Positions 1-11,878 of a stretch of 64,000 nucleotides of DNA are shown one piece after another (positions within the stretch are counted from its first letter, which is position 1; every line of letters starts with the position of its first letter). The stretch comes from Pinus tabuliformis (Eukaryota > Streptophyta > Pinopsida > Pinales > Pinaceae), in contig CM062819.1 in the NCBI GenBank assembly GCA_031772625.1, positions 828,661,503-828,725,502 of the forward strand. Direction: 5' to 3'. The notes beneath the pieces are model-generated. The model was not told the origin of the DNA. It was given only the letters and a program-made list of their open reading frames with translations, and did no database searches. Made by a program: the position numbers and the translations under genes.

Positions 1-410
1 AAGATAACTTTGTCCATTCTACCTCTATCCATCTTTAGATATATCTCCAATGAATTCCCAATGCCTTCTAAAACTTGGTGGTGCTAGAAGGTTAGAGGGA
101 GATTATGTAATCTTACCTAAACCGACATATTCGTACCCACCATTGTTGTGATATCGAAACCAAGAAACCATGGAGTTACAAAGAGACCCGCCCTTCCCCA
201 AAACAATGGTTCATCATTTATGAAAAAATCCAAATCTTTTTGGTTGTCGAATTGAACCACAAAGAATTTGTTCACGCGTAGTTAAATATCACAATTTTTA
301 GTCTAGTTGAGGTAGATCCATTGATGGAGATCTTCATACGTGGGCCAGAAACCATTAAATCGACATATAATAGCTTTGTCTTAGAGAACAGAGAAAAGGG
401 CACTCACCTA
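1..410 (-). pseudogene. LINE ORF1-like fragment (DUF4283-type)
   Basis: Translation of the minus strand gives the typical plant LINE ORF1 nucleic-acid-binding region. In order it shows a block like CRFNGFWPTYEDLHQWI (about 385-318), FFVVQFDN then PLFWGRAGLFVTPWF (about 265-160), and VRLHNLPLTF followed by GIGNSLEIYLKMDRGRM (about 125-20). Plant LINE proteins carry the same order, with a W in VWVRLPNLPLHFW. Here that W and a later W are replaced by stop codons, and another stop lies between the first two blocks, so the copy is dead. It runs off the left edge of the window, so the reverse transcriptase, if present, lies outside. Family assignment rests on motif order recognised by eye. Confidence 0.75.
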
Positions 411-1143
411 TAGCAATTATACTAGCAGAGATGGTGGTTTCTCCATCTTCTCAACTAAGTAAGGACCTGAGATTGTCATATTTGGAGTTTGTCTTTCTAG
501 TGTGGTTGTTTTCCCTCACATTGTATCCTTAAATTATCTTGGACCCTTTGTAGCAGAATTTAATCCAGGTGGAAATATTGTTCCTCAGGCTCCACCCCTC
601 AGCCTCAAATTTATAAAAATTGTAGAATTACATTTGATGCCATACTTGTTCGAATGGGTGACACCTTGTAGAACTTTGCCTTCATGGAGCAGAATCTATA
701 GATTGTTGGGTATACCCAATTTTTCCTGCACCTTCTTTTCAAGATTTGAGACTAGATCTATTGACTGAACCCTTAGAAGAATTGATTCTCCACTTAAGGT
801 CTTAAGAAAAAATTGAAATTCTCCCTCATTATCTAGATCTGAGAATCAAAGATCGTTTCTCTGATCTGGACAAAAAAATCCCTCTGACGTAGATTTAGGA
901 TGAGGTTGTTTCAAACTCCATCCAACCAATCCCTCATTTATCCACTGACAAGATCGAAACAATCTCCAAACTTCAATTTGGGTTAAGAGAAAACGATGTT
1001 GATTGAAAATACTGGGACACATATCACAAAAAAATACCAGAGAAAAGTGGTAGATCCCCCATTAAAAAAAAAAAACTGGATTTGTGAACACCTGCTGCAA
1101 AAAAACCATGGTGTATCTCTTCATTAAAAACCTTTGGTATAAG
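411..1143. other. Unassigned sequence beside LINE fragment
   Basis: No convincing coding frame, repeat end or RNA gene was found. Given the minus-strand LINE fragment to the left, this may be its decayed 5' part. The ORFs here are short and lack recognisable motifs. Confidence 0.3.
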
Positions 1144-1329
1144 TCATAAATTGTTTGTGATTTCAGAGAAATAAGTGCCTGCAAACCCTTCACTACAGAA
1201 AGCCCCCAGGGTTTGCAAAAGCTTTTCAAAAACCTTACCATCAAAGCTTGTAGCGACGATCCATAGCTCGACAACATGTTCGGCAACCTGAACATATGCA
1301 AGAACCCTATCCATTGCATCCCTTCTCAA
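1144..1329 (-). other. Exon-like ORF of unknown origin
   Basis: This is a 61-codon open frame with balanced, globular-looking composition, including the stretch VVELWIVATSFDGKVFEKLL. It looks more protein-like than neighbouring frames. No family is recognised. It could be a captured exon, part of the 5' region of the adjacent LINE, or chance. No flanking splice sites or element ends were established. Confidence 0.25.
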
Positions 1330-3504
1330 TTATCAAATATTCATGAACATATCTAAGTTAGGCATGTTATCTTAACAAATGCTAACAATTAGTTGATAAA
1401 ATATCCGAACTACACACCAAATCTAGGAGCTAATTAGTTGGAGAGAATCTCTCATGTCCAACTAAATCTATTAATCGATGACTTGGAATCAAACCACTTA
1501 GGTAGTGATTGTCTCTACCTCACAATGCTTATACATTAATGAGCCACAACCATAAGATATGATTAAGAATCATGTATTAAGCACCAAGACAAGTAAGATT
1601 TAAGAAATACAACACCTCTCTTTACAACTATTTGTCTCAATTTCTAATCTCTTCAAAATATTTATACTTAAAACTCCATCAAGTTGGCACCTATTCCTTT
1701 GAAAGGTATAATCTTCTGCCTGTGACCTAAGTTTCTCAACATCATTGAACATCATTGGCACTTATTATGTTTCATAACCCTTATAAAATGATGATGTTCA
1801 ACTTCCACATACTAGATCTCCCTTGAGCTATTGGATAACAATCCCCACATGTGTATCTGATAACCCCAATGAGGTATAGTTTCTCTGGTGCTTCAACATC
1901 TTGGACAATCTAAACAACCACCCATCTTGAGTTAAACCTACACTTCATCTCGCCTCTAGCTTTGGAGATATATTCTCTTAGGACTAAGAAAATAATTCCC
2001 TATTATTGTCATCATTGGTTAATATGTATATTATTTCCCAATGCAAACTACTAATTTAAATGTTCAGTTCAAAAATGCACCCATTTACAAAAAAACAAAA
2101 TATTGTGTGTGTGTGTGTGGGGATCTCCAACGTCAATGGATACCCACAACTAGCAAGGCAATATTCCATTCCTCACATGCATATTTATTTCACCTTATCA
2201 AATAATGAGGGTAAGTCACACAATCAATTTGGGCACTTCAGGAAACTTATTTTTCCACCATGTGTATTTTTTGGGTGAATGATTTGAACCAAGAACCATT
2301 ACAAACATTTTGTTCTTGTAGATTATGTCTTTCTATAATTTTCCAATAATTATTTTTAAGTGTCTCCTCCTAATTGCATGAACATGCTTCACTACATGTT
2401 GCTGACTACCCCCCTTCACATGAATCAACATCTCTTCCATGCAATAATCTGTCATGAATAGATCTAAGTTGAATCTCTTTAGAATGGGCACTATACAAAA
2501 TTTGAAATGTTTCAGCACAAGTCTCTTCTTATACAGGCAATAACATCTCCTTTTGCTAAAGTATTTATTTGCACAATGAAAACAACTACATCACTTAACG
2601 CATTTTACGACAAGCTTTCTACAAATAGAAATTAAAAACAAATACTAACAATCACTTACAACAATCTACTTTTTCCAACAATTCACTTTCTTATGTTAAG
2701 TAAATCTTATATATGTACAAAATGTCAACTCTTAAGGTTCTCTTGTGTTCATGGGCCCTCCTATGAGGAAGTTAAGCCGAGACCGTCTCTAATTTTCATG
2801 AAAGAAAATGCGAGAGTAGACATATCTTCTTCACACACTAAAACTTATTTAACCAATGCTAGTACATATGAATACTTCAATCTTTGGCATAAGATAAGCA
2901 TGCTTTCTTAACCAAACTAACAACTAGTTGAGAAAATATCTCAACTACACACTGACTCTAGTAGTTAATTGGTTAGAGAGAATCTCTCATGTCCAAATGG
3001 ATCTAGCAACCTCATAAAGCCTTGGAATCGAACCACTTATGCAAATATTGTCTCTACCTCACAATTCCTATACACTAATAAACCATGATTGTATGATATG
3101 ATGAGGAAACACTCATTAAACAATAAGACAAGTAAGAGTTAAAAACTACAACACAAGAGCCTGCAATGCTAATTTATTTTTTCTTACTGAGTCACCTTCA
3201 ACTCTTGTTTATGATTTTGATGTTGGTTTTGAGGTTTTATTTTATGAAATACAAAGATCTCTCTCTCTCTCTCTCTTGACCAAAGAAAGAAATCGGCCTC
3301 CCTCTCAACCCGAGGGCTAGAGTGAGGTTGCAAGTATACTCACTTAAAAGTTCACAAGCCTCAAAGGCAATACAACACTATTCATAGGAGCCCACATGTA
3401 TACTCACTTAAGATTTCACAAGGGTCGAAGCCAATACAACAATATTCATATGCACAAAACCATTACAACAATAATTATCAAGGCATTATAACTCATCATG
3501 TCAC

Positions 3505-3680
3505 TAGCGAGGATTTGAACCTAGGTGGGGAAGATAACAACCATTCTGCCCAACCACCCAAGATAACCCCAAATAACACACACACACACACACACATAAA
3601 GCTCATCATGTCACTAGCCGAGATTTGAACCTGGGCAGGGAAGTTAACAACCATTCCACCCAACCACCCGAGATAAACCC
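3505..3680 (-). repeat. Pair of tRNA-like SINE heads separated by (CA)n
   Basis: Minus-strand copies at about 3680-3615 and 3570-3505 each contain GGTGGTTGGG (A-box-like) followed about 35 nt later by GGTTCAAATC (B-box-like). This is the layout of an internal RNA polymerase III promoter, and the text resembles a tRNA gene. A (CA)n microsatellite (about 3577-3596) lies between them. A canonical tRNA fold is not evident, so a tRNA-derived SINE head is the better call. Confidence 0.5.
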
Positions 3681-5365
3681 AATTCACACACACACATATC
3701 TAATTTGTTTAAAATTTACTTAATTTTCAAAATTTATATTGATTTTTTCATATGTTAATGATGATGAAAATGAATGATCTATTAAGACTAATTTTAATTG
3801 ACATGAAATAAAGTGTGTGTGTGCACAAATACATGAAGTGGCAACATCAATGGATACCCAAAACTAACAAGGCCATCTTGCTTTCCTCACATGCATATTT
3901 ATTTCACCTTATCAAATAATGACAGTGAATCACACAATCAATTTGGCCACTCTAGTGAACATATTTTTCCTCCATGTATATTTTTTTGGGGAAGCTCTAA
4001 ACCAAGAAACATTACAAACATTTCATTCATGTACATTGTGGCTTTCTTCAGTTTGTCAATAATGCTTCACATGTGTCTCCTCCTACTTGAATTAGCGTGC
4101 TTCCCTGCATGTTGTTAGTTGTTTGCCTTCAAACAACTCAACATTTCTTCCATGCAACAATCTATCATGAGTAGATCTAAGTGACTCTCTTGAGAATGGG
4201 AATTATTTTAACATTTAAATCCTTCGTCATGAGTCTCTTATTATAGAGGCAATAACATATCCAATTGGAAATGGTTTTATTTGCATAATGCAAACAATTG
4301 AATCACTTAACACACTCTACAATAAGATCTCTACAAATAGAAATAAAAAAACAAATTCTAACAATCACCCACAACAATCTACAATCACCAAAAATTCACT
4401 CTCTTATGTTAAGCTAATCCTATATATGTACAAAATGTCATCTCTTCACCACAAGTCTCTTCTTATACATGCAATAATATCTCCATTTGACAAAGGATTT
4501 ATTTGCACAATGAAAACAATTACATCATTTAACACACTTTATGACAAGCTTAAACAAACTCTAACAATCACTTACAATAATCTACTTTTGCCAACAATTC
4601 ACTCTCTTATGTTAAGTCAATCCTATATATGTACAAAAGATTAACTCTTAAGGTTCTCTAATGTTCCTGGGCCCTCTTATGAGTGAGTTAAGCCCATATT
4701 GGCTCTAATATCATGAAATTAGAAAATGTGAGAGTAGACATATCTTGTTCACACACAAAAACTTATTTAACCAACACTATTACATATAACTTTACTTCAA
4801 ACTTTGGCTTAAGATAAGCATGCTTTCTTAACCAAACTAACAACTAGTTGAGAAAATATCTCAACTACACACCATGTCTATGAGTTATTTTTTTAGAGAT
4901 AATCTCTCATGTCTAACTAGATCTAACAACCTCATAAGCTCTTGGAATCAAACCACTTATGTAGAGATTGTCTCTACTTCACAATGCCTATACATTAATA
5001 AAACATGATCGTATGATATGATGAAGAATCACTCACTAAACAATAAGACAAGTAGGAGTTAATAACTTCAACACAAGAGCCCACAATGTTATTGTATAAT
5101 TTCTTACTGAGTCACTTTCAACCTTCAACTCTTGCTATGATTTTGATGATGGTTTTTAGGTTTTATTTCATATATATATAGTTTAAGCAAGGAAAGAAAT
5201 CAACCTCCTTCTCAACCTGAGAGCTAGAGTGAGCTTATTGGTACCAGTCCACTCACAAGTATACTCATTTAAGAGTTCACAATGCTCGAAGCCAATAGAA
5301 CAATATTCATAGGTGTAAACCCATTATAACAATAATTATCAATGCATTATAACTCATCATGTCAC

Positions 5366-5390
5366 TAGCCAAGATTTGAACCTCGGTGGG
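5366..5390 (-). repeat. 3' portion of tRNA-like head, split by LTR element
   Basis: This holds the B-box side of a third tRNA-like head, with AGATTTGAACC on the plus strand. The 17.9-kb LTR element breaks it. Its other part resumes at 23310-23350 with the A-box side. The last five bases (GTGGG) are the left target duplication. Confidence 0.55.
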
Positions 5391-8257
5391 TGTTGTAGGG
5401 AAAACCCAACGCCCCCATTTACTTCAAGTAATAGGGACCCTTTGCATTAATTTTTTGGCTAAGCATCTTTTATGATTTTCATTTAAGTTAATTGTCTTAC
5501 AATTTTCTCATTTTTTCGTTTTTATTATATTTATATTTTGATTGTTTCATTGAATCCGACTTTTCACTAGCTTTCCATCAATACTTGTTTCGATTCATTT
5601 CATCAACTGGTTTGCAAAAGGCACTCTTTTGAAGTTTGATCGTTTTCTCGCCTAGACTAAAAATGTAAATAAATGTATAATATTTCGATTTTTCATAGCT
5701 AATTAAGTTCAATAATCATTCATTGTAAATATTAACTTTTAGTGAATTTTTACTATTTTTTCACTAACAGTCCTACAAAATGACTCAGCTAAGTTGTACA
5801 ATAAATGAAAAACATGTTTCGAGATCTTGGTAATTTACTTCAATTTGTTGTTTTAAAACAAGTTGCCGAAACCAGATTCTCAAAATTGCAAAGTAACTAT
5901 AGTCCAATTTGTAGGATTATTAATTCCACATCGGCCCCACTTCATATCACTTCCTTCCTCCCAAAATCCCGATCTAAGAAAGAAATGCGATTCAAAATTT
6001 GCGATTTTAGAAATGTGATCAAATTTGCGATTTCATAAATGCAATCAAAATTTACGATGCGATATTGCAATATCGCATATTGCAAAAATTTGAAGCACCG
6101 CAAACTCATCCCTTCAAAATGTGCGATGGGTGATTTTGGAAAATATACGAGAGGATAAAACTTTTTAATATAAGGTTCCTTCTCCACTCCACCTCACCTC
6201 ATCCTCCACTCCCCTCCTCCATCACTCCTCTTCACGTGGATGGAATAAATGAAAAAAGATTAATTCCAATGGTTTGTTTTGTATGGTTTTTGGATTGATT
6301 TCAATGGTTTGTATATAAAAATTTTAATTTAATATTATATTTATATTATAATAATGATATTATAATTATAATATTTATTATAATTTTAATATAATTTAAA
6401 TTATAATATTGATATAATATTATTACATTTTAATTAAATTTTGTTAATCATTTCCATCTTAATTAAGTTTTACAAATAATTAATTTAATTTGTAATTACA
6501 ATTAATTAGCATTAATTAAATAATAATTGTAATCTAATTTAGGATTATAATTTAATTTAAAATTCAGATTTTTAGCCCAGGCAATAGAAATTCCAAAATT
6601 TTGGCAATTTTAATATACCAACTTCAGCTCATAAATAGAGTTTTACTTGGCCAAATGAGGCCCAAGATGGCTCATTGAAAAAATAAAATTATGGAAAATA
6701 TTTCTGAAATAGTTTCATTTCGAGATTTGATCATTTATTGGGTTTAAAATCTAGCAGAAGATCAGGCTCCGAATTTTTAACAAAATCAATTTTTTGCATT
6801 TTTATTCACCCACAACTTCTTCTGAGTGCAAACCCATTCATAAATAATCTCTTTGGCCAATTAGATCATCATAAGCATCAATAGAAAACTCAGATTTTCT
6901 TTTCAATTATTTATTTAATTGAATTTGATTGGATTTCTTTTAATTCCAGATTTAGCATTTTCATTTTATTTTTGTATTTTAAATTTTATTTTGATTTGTT
7001 TTGCAGGAAAATAGTTGAAGAGATGAAGAGAAAAGAATCTCAATTAATGAGAAGGATCCAACAATAGAAGAATGAAATTTTGAGCCAATGAAAATTGATT
7101 AAACAAATTTCTTCTTCAATAAACTTTCTTATTAAGAATTTCTTTTGAAACTATTATAAATAACAGATTGTAGAATGCAATAAGGGCTTCTCTCTGTAAT
7201 TTTGGAATCCTAAAAGCACTTTTGTAATAGGAATTTAGAGTTGTAGGTGAGAGGAGAGAAAATCTCAGATCTGGGGATTATTGAGGATTTTTCTTTTGCA
7301 TTCTGAATTATGTATGATGGGCAGAGTTTGCACTTCTGCAGCTCTTCTTGTAACAACAAAAGTTCGAACAATATAAAGGATTGTTGGAGACCAGAGCTAG
7401 AGAAATGGATTCAATAAATTGGTATTTCTAAAACTATTGTTTTAAATACTAATTTCATTTTATGATGGCAGGGATGTGTCATTTTATTCATATTTGTGCA
7501 CTATTGTCAATATGAGTAACTTGTCTCAATCATATGTTATTATTTCTATCTGTTCTTATGGGTTGAATTCTAATTTCTGAGTAACTATTTACTCAGAAAT
7601 CTGTCTTTTAATACTGGTTTAACAAATAGTGATATGGTGTGAACTACTTCCTCATATTATTGTTTAATTATTCGAATTATTGATTAAACAATCAATATCA
7701 TTTTGTGAACTTCTTCCTAAATGTTGTTGGTTTATTATTTCAATTAAGAGGTCTCTGAATAGAATATGTTTTGGTATACATAATGTCAGTTAATTGAACT
7801 ACTTCGTTAGCTTGATATTCATTATAAGCCATACATATTTAAATCTCAATCATTTAAATATCTTTCTCTCGGTTGGGTTAGATCTATATCTGCCTAATTG
7901 AGATAGGATTAGGATTTAGTTCCTTTTGCTTGCATTTTAGAATAATTTTGTATTTAGATTAATTATACATTTCTAAAAGTCCTCTTCATAAAGAGGCAAA
8001 CTTTAGTTGTGGCTTGGCTGAGCCCCAAATCAGCTTAAGGATCACTTTCTTGCCTGATCAACAAGAGGGTTGATTTGATGTCTCTTCTCCATTGGTGGAT
8101 GAAAGTCATATTTTAAGTCATTAGAGATTGAGAGAAGGTAATTGGACCTAGTTGAACCAGTCAGAACCACCATTCCAAACGGAAAAGGAGTTGCTTTAAG
8201 GTCTGGACCGGGTGGTCATCCCCTAATGTTGTTGTAGCAAATTTCGAGGCTTCAACA
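5391..8257 (+). repeat. 5' LTR (2867 bp) of the giant element
   Basis: It is homologous along its length to 20414-23309. Promoter-like signals are a TATAAATA box at 7155-7162 and AATAAA at 7413-7418. Between about 6320 and 6560 it is extremely AT-rich. Short tandem repeats of an AAATGCGATCAAAATTTGCG-like unit lie at about 5982-6080. The small ORFs here are not conserved as proteins. Confidence 0.85.
5982..6080. repeat. Short tandem repeats with GCGAT core in 5' LTR
   Basis: About three degenerate copies of a 20-27 nt unit containing TTTGCGATTT or AATGCGATCAAAATT are followed by GATATTGCAATATCGCAT. The 3' LTR counterpart (20998-21125) has an additional copy, so the tract has changed length since insertion. 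Confidence 0.65.
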
Positions 8258-8261
8258 TTTT

Positions 8262-8280
8262 TGGCGCTAGAAGGAGGGCC
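8262..8280 (+). other. Primer-binding site of the giant element
   Basis: TGGCGCTAGAAGGAGGGCC starts four bases after the CA end of the 5' LTR. A TGG start is expected for complementarity to a tRNA 3'-CCA. The tRNA identity was not determined. Confidence 0.6.
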
Positions 8281-8329
8281 TGAAACTTGTTGTCTATTGG
8301 AGTCTTTGTATTCTAACATTTTATTTATC

Positions 8330-9914
8330 ATGATGGCTCCTCTTAAACTTCCAATTTGGAGTTGTATCCATGGACATGCATCTTCCAATACTCCACCTGA
8401 AGTGGTAAGACTCTTGTCTCAGGTAAAGTTTAATGGTAAGGGGAATACTTCTGCATTTAATCATGCTTTACAATTCATTCAAAAATTTTCAAATTCTACT
8501 TTTCAAGGAATTGATGAAGGTATTTTATGCAGGATTTTTACTCTTACATTCTTGGCAAAAGCCAGAAGTTGGTGTCAATCGCTTCCAATTGCCTCAATTC
8601 ACAGCTGGGATCAATTTGTTATAATGTTCCTTTGTAAATTTGACCGTTATAACTACGAATAGGTATGTGACGAAATCAAAGATTTACAAAGATTCGAAAA
8701 ATGAATCTTTGATTGAATTTATCATCAGGTTTCGTTTAAATTGTTTGAATTTTAAAATTGAAGAAAAACCTTCACAAGAAGAATTATTAGATTGTTATGA
8801 ACATATTTTCTCTCTTCCTCCCATTCATAATCCATGTGGAATTATTTCAAGCTTTGTTCAAACTTTTTTCAATTACATTAACACAATTGAGAATTCCATT
8901 ATGAAGATGCAAACAAATGATAATGAAATGGACTCTATTATGTATGATCAATTTCTTCATTTAGTGCACACTTCATACAGTATTGAAAGTGATCAGGATG
9001 CACCTTCACATGTCAGTGAATATCAATCACAGAGCTTGGAAAATTTTACTATTCAAATGCGAGAAGATATTAGCAATAATCTTGAAGAAGATATCGCTTG
9101 GGGATCTGAAAATCAGTGCGCGTCACATTCAGAAGATCAAAGCATAAATCAGCAAGTACAAGCAACGATTAAAATTCCCAATAACGCACAATCTGTTGTA
9201 CAAATTTCTGAACTCTTTTATGATGAGAAAATGCCAAATTCAGGACAACAAAGCAACATTCTTCAAGAAAGCACAAGTACACAAATGAATGATCTCAAAT
9301 CTGAAATTTACAATGAACAGAATGCACAAGAGTTCTCAAATAAAGACACTTTTAAATCCATTGCTTCTGATTCTCATTTTTCCCTTTATCCTGATATTTT
9401 TGTTGATAGCAATTTATCCCCTCTTAACATTAATGATATTTCAGAAAACAAAGAGGTTGATCTTAATGAATTGCCAATTAGTTTTTATCAAGATAGAGAA
9501 TTAATTATTGATCATTCTTCTGGCATTAATGAACATGTGCTTTATATTCCTTCTTGTTTTGATACATTGGATGAGATCAAAGGGAATTCTAATGAATATC
9601 ATGAGGTCATTTATGATAGTTACTTTGATATTGAGGACATTGATTTGTCTGCTTCACTATTGAATCATCATTATCAAAGTGTAATCAAATATGAAAATGA
9701 AGAACCCTTTAATTCAGAAATTGTTTTAAATAGTTCTCATTTTCAAATAATTAATCATACTCATGATTTCAGCATTCAAGAAACCAGTACAATCTATGAT
9801 TTATATGACGATCAAGCTCTCATTCATATTCATAGTCATCGTTTTCTTTCTAATTCACAAGTTGGTTTTAGCAATAATTCAAATTCTATTTTTAAATCAA
9901 ACCAATTCTTGTGA
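8330..9914 (+). pseudogene. gag-like gene with one frameshift
   Basis: The first in-frame ATG is at 8330. The frame to 8662 contains FNGKGNTSAFNHALQFIQKF, then FLAKARSWCQSLP and WDQFVIMFLCKF, the usual spacing of a Retrotrans_gag domain. The end of that domain (KDSKNESLIEFIIRFR) lies in another frame, so one indel falls near 8640-8670. The remaining 400 or so codons to 9914 stay open. They encode an acidic, Asn/Ser/Gln-rich tail without a CCHC zinc knuckle or protease motif. A single lesion over about 530 codons suggests recent constraint. The product would be the capsid-like protein of a non-autonomous element. Confidence 0.6.
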
Positions 9915-11243
9915 AAAGGAAATTGTTTTAAATCAATCCCAATTGTGTTGTAACAATAATTGTAACACTAGTGTAAACTATGATTTGATTTTATTATTTT
10001 TTCTTCACTTTTTTTTTTTTAAATTCATATTTGTTTTCTATTTTTAATTTTCGATTTGTAAATAATTTGTGTTGGCATATTGAGCAGCTCAGTATTGAAC
10101 ACTCAATTGATGTGTTGTCTAAATGGGAAAATGAAGTTTTGAATTCTAATCGTGAACATCAAGAGCAATTTCTCTTCCAATTTCAACTGATGTTCATTTC
10201 TTATCGATTACTTCTACCTTCTCAAAGGTAATGTCAACAAGAGAGTGTATTTTCACAATATGACCAGCAATCTAATTCAATTAATAATCTTCCACTGTAT
10301 CTAACATATTTTCATCCATTTTTCATAGACCCCTTTGAAAAATATTTGGAAAGTTTTCCTTCACGAAAGATTGTTAATAGTTTAACACTTACATAGAACA
10401 CTAACAAATTTATGCAGACCATTGTATCTAAAAGTTCATTCTCACGATCTGGCCTATCATCTTCTCTTTTGAACATCTCCCAATCAATAGTGGAAATCCA
10501 TCCAGATTTCTATGATCCAATTGAAATTCAACTGGAAAGGACATTTCAAGAGAAGGTAATTGTAAATAATATATTAGCAATAATTGTACATTCTGCTTTC
10601 AGATTTATTTTCCTTAGTTTAATTTTATTTGTATTTTTGTTACTAATGATTGATCTGTACATACATGCAGGAATTAAAATGAGAGAGTGGTTACATTGGA
10701 AGTATGACTATACCTAGTCATGTTTCCTTAATTAAGTTAGAAGTAGGAATAAATTAATTTAGATTATATTTATTTTCTGTTAGCACCTATTTCATTATTT
10801 CAAATTTCAATAAAGCAAGTAATGAATCTGACTTCTTATGGGTATTCCCTTTCATTTTTGGAAAATAAGCTTAGAATATTTTAGAATCTCTTAGATCATA
10901 CACATTTGTGAAAAGCACTTGATTGTCTTATTTTGCAAAAAATCATCACAATGATCATACATGAAGAAATTCCAAGAATTTGCTACAACTTAACAATTTT
11001 GGATTCGTAAGTATTTCTGAAAAGGAGCTCGTTTTCATCACTCTTGTATTCTAAAGTAAATTGGAGGTGGACTAAATTTAATGAAAACTCATTACTTAGC
11101 ATTTTTTAAGATCAAATAAGTAGATGATACTGAACATGAGAGAAATTGAAGATTCATGAGGTAAAATATACAGTGAATTTTCTTTCAGGTATGCATTTTA
11201 AAGGTTCATCTTCATCTATTGTTTGATTTTATTTTTCATGATT
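9915..11243 (+). other. Post-gag region with candidate splice sites
   Basis: No pol domain is present. Several plant-like splice signals occur in the right order: an acceptor TTGAGCAG near 10087, a donor AAAG|GTAATG near 10229, an acceptor TTTATGCAG near 10416, a donor GAGAAG|GTAATTG near 10557 and an acceptor ACATGCAG near 10670, with TACTAATG as a possible branch site upstream. The intervening open stretches are about 140 nt each. They could be exons of a spliced element transcript, or coincidence in AT-rich DNA. Confidence 0.3.
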
Positions 11244-11248
11244 TATTG

Positions 11249-11803
11249 TGTTGGGTGTGGAGCTTGATTATCTTTTGTATTCAAAGGTATCGCCGCATTG
11301 GACCCCCGTTCATAATGGGGCGGCAACGCCGCCTATAAAATATTCGCTGCAGGGGGGTCCAGGGGGGTGGCTGCGCCCCCGAAGCTAAGAATAGATGTAA
11401 AATTGCCTTGTAAAATGTTGTAATTTCGTAGTCAATCTGGGTCGTTCATTAGGCAGAGATCTAACGGTAGAAGTTATGTTTAATTCAGGGTTTTTTTGCC
11501 CTAGAAGGCAACCCCTCGCTATATATGAGGGAATTGTATTGCATCTATGTATATTTGTATTTTGAGTGAGGGAGAGAGAGGAGATTGAGAGCGAAGAGGG
11601 AGTTATAGCGAATCTGTTGTAGGTTGTATCTCTTCAGTTTGTTGGATAATATAAAAGGAAGGACTAGCTGTTTCTTCGTAGATGTAGCCCAAACTGGGTG
11701 AACCACGTATATCTGTGTCTCTCTTGTTTTATGCGCTTTTTGTGTTTATATTTCTACAATATTTTATGTGTTCCATTGCTCTGTAATATATAATTTTCTA
11801 ACA
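11249..11803 (+). repeat. 5' LTR of nested Copia (555 bp)
   Basis: TG...CA ends. It matches 15873-16409 except for substitutions and an extra GA-rich stretch near 11570-11605. It contains a compact GC-rich patch near 11335-11385 in otherwise AT-rich DNA. Confidence 0.92.
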
Positions 11804-11805
11804 GC

Positions 11806-11817
11806 TGGTATCAGAGC
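11806..11817 (+). other. Primer-binding site (initiator Met tRNA type)
   Basis: TGGTATCAGAGC lies two bases after the LTR. This is the classic plant Copia site complementary to the 3' end of initiator methionine tRNA. Confidence 0.9.
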
Positions 11818-11878
11818 CAAAGGTCTATTTAGCTGATAAACTCGCAGGAGAGAAGGGTTCCTGGTTCGAGTCAGAGCA

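Larger units (their letters stand above)
1330..5390. repeat. Tandem array of ~1.5-1.9 kb non-coding units (left arm)
   Basis: An anchor resembling AAGATAAGCATGCTTTCTTA recurs near 1347 (diverged), 2891 and 4811, and again at 34495 and 36216 in the right arm. Between anchors the same order of blocks repeats. A (TG)n tract (about 2104) or TG-rich stretch is followed by a CACATGCATATTTATTTCACC block (about 2176 and 3889). Next comes a CTCTTCTTATA block, then the anchor, a (CT)n tract (about 3261-3280) and a pair of tRNA-like heads. No coding potential is seen. The 17.9-kb LTR element at 5391 interrupts the array, which resumes at 23310. This is either a satellite-like array or tandem copies of a long non-autonomous element; nothing here decides. 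Confidence 0.7.

Noticed and set aside
3505-3680. True tRNA genes
   Set aside because: A- and B-box-like text is present, but arms do not fold convincingly and copies are embedded in long repeat units; called SINE-type heads instead.
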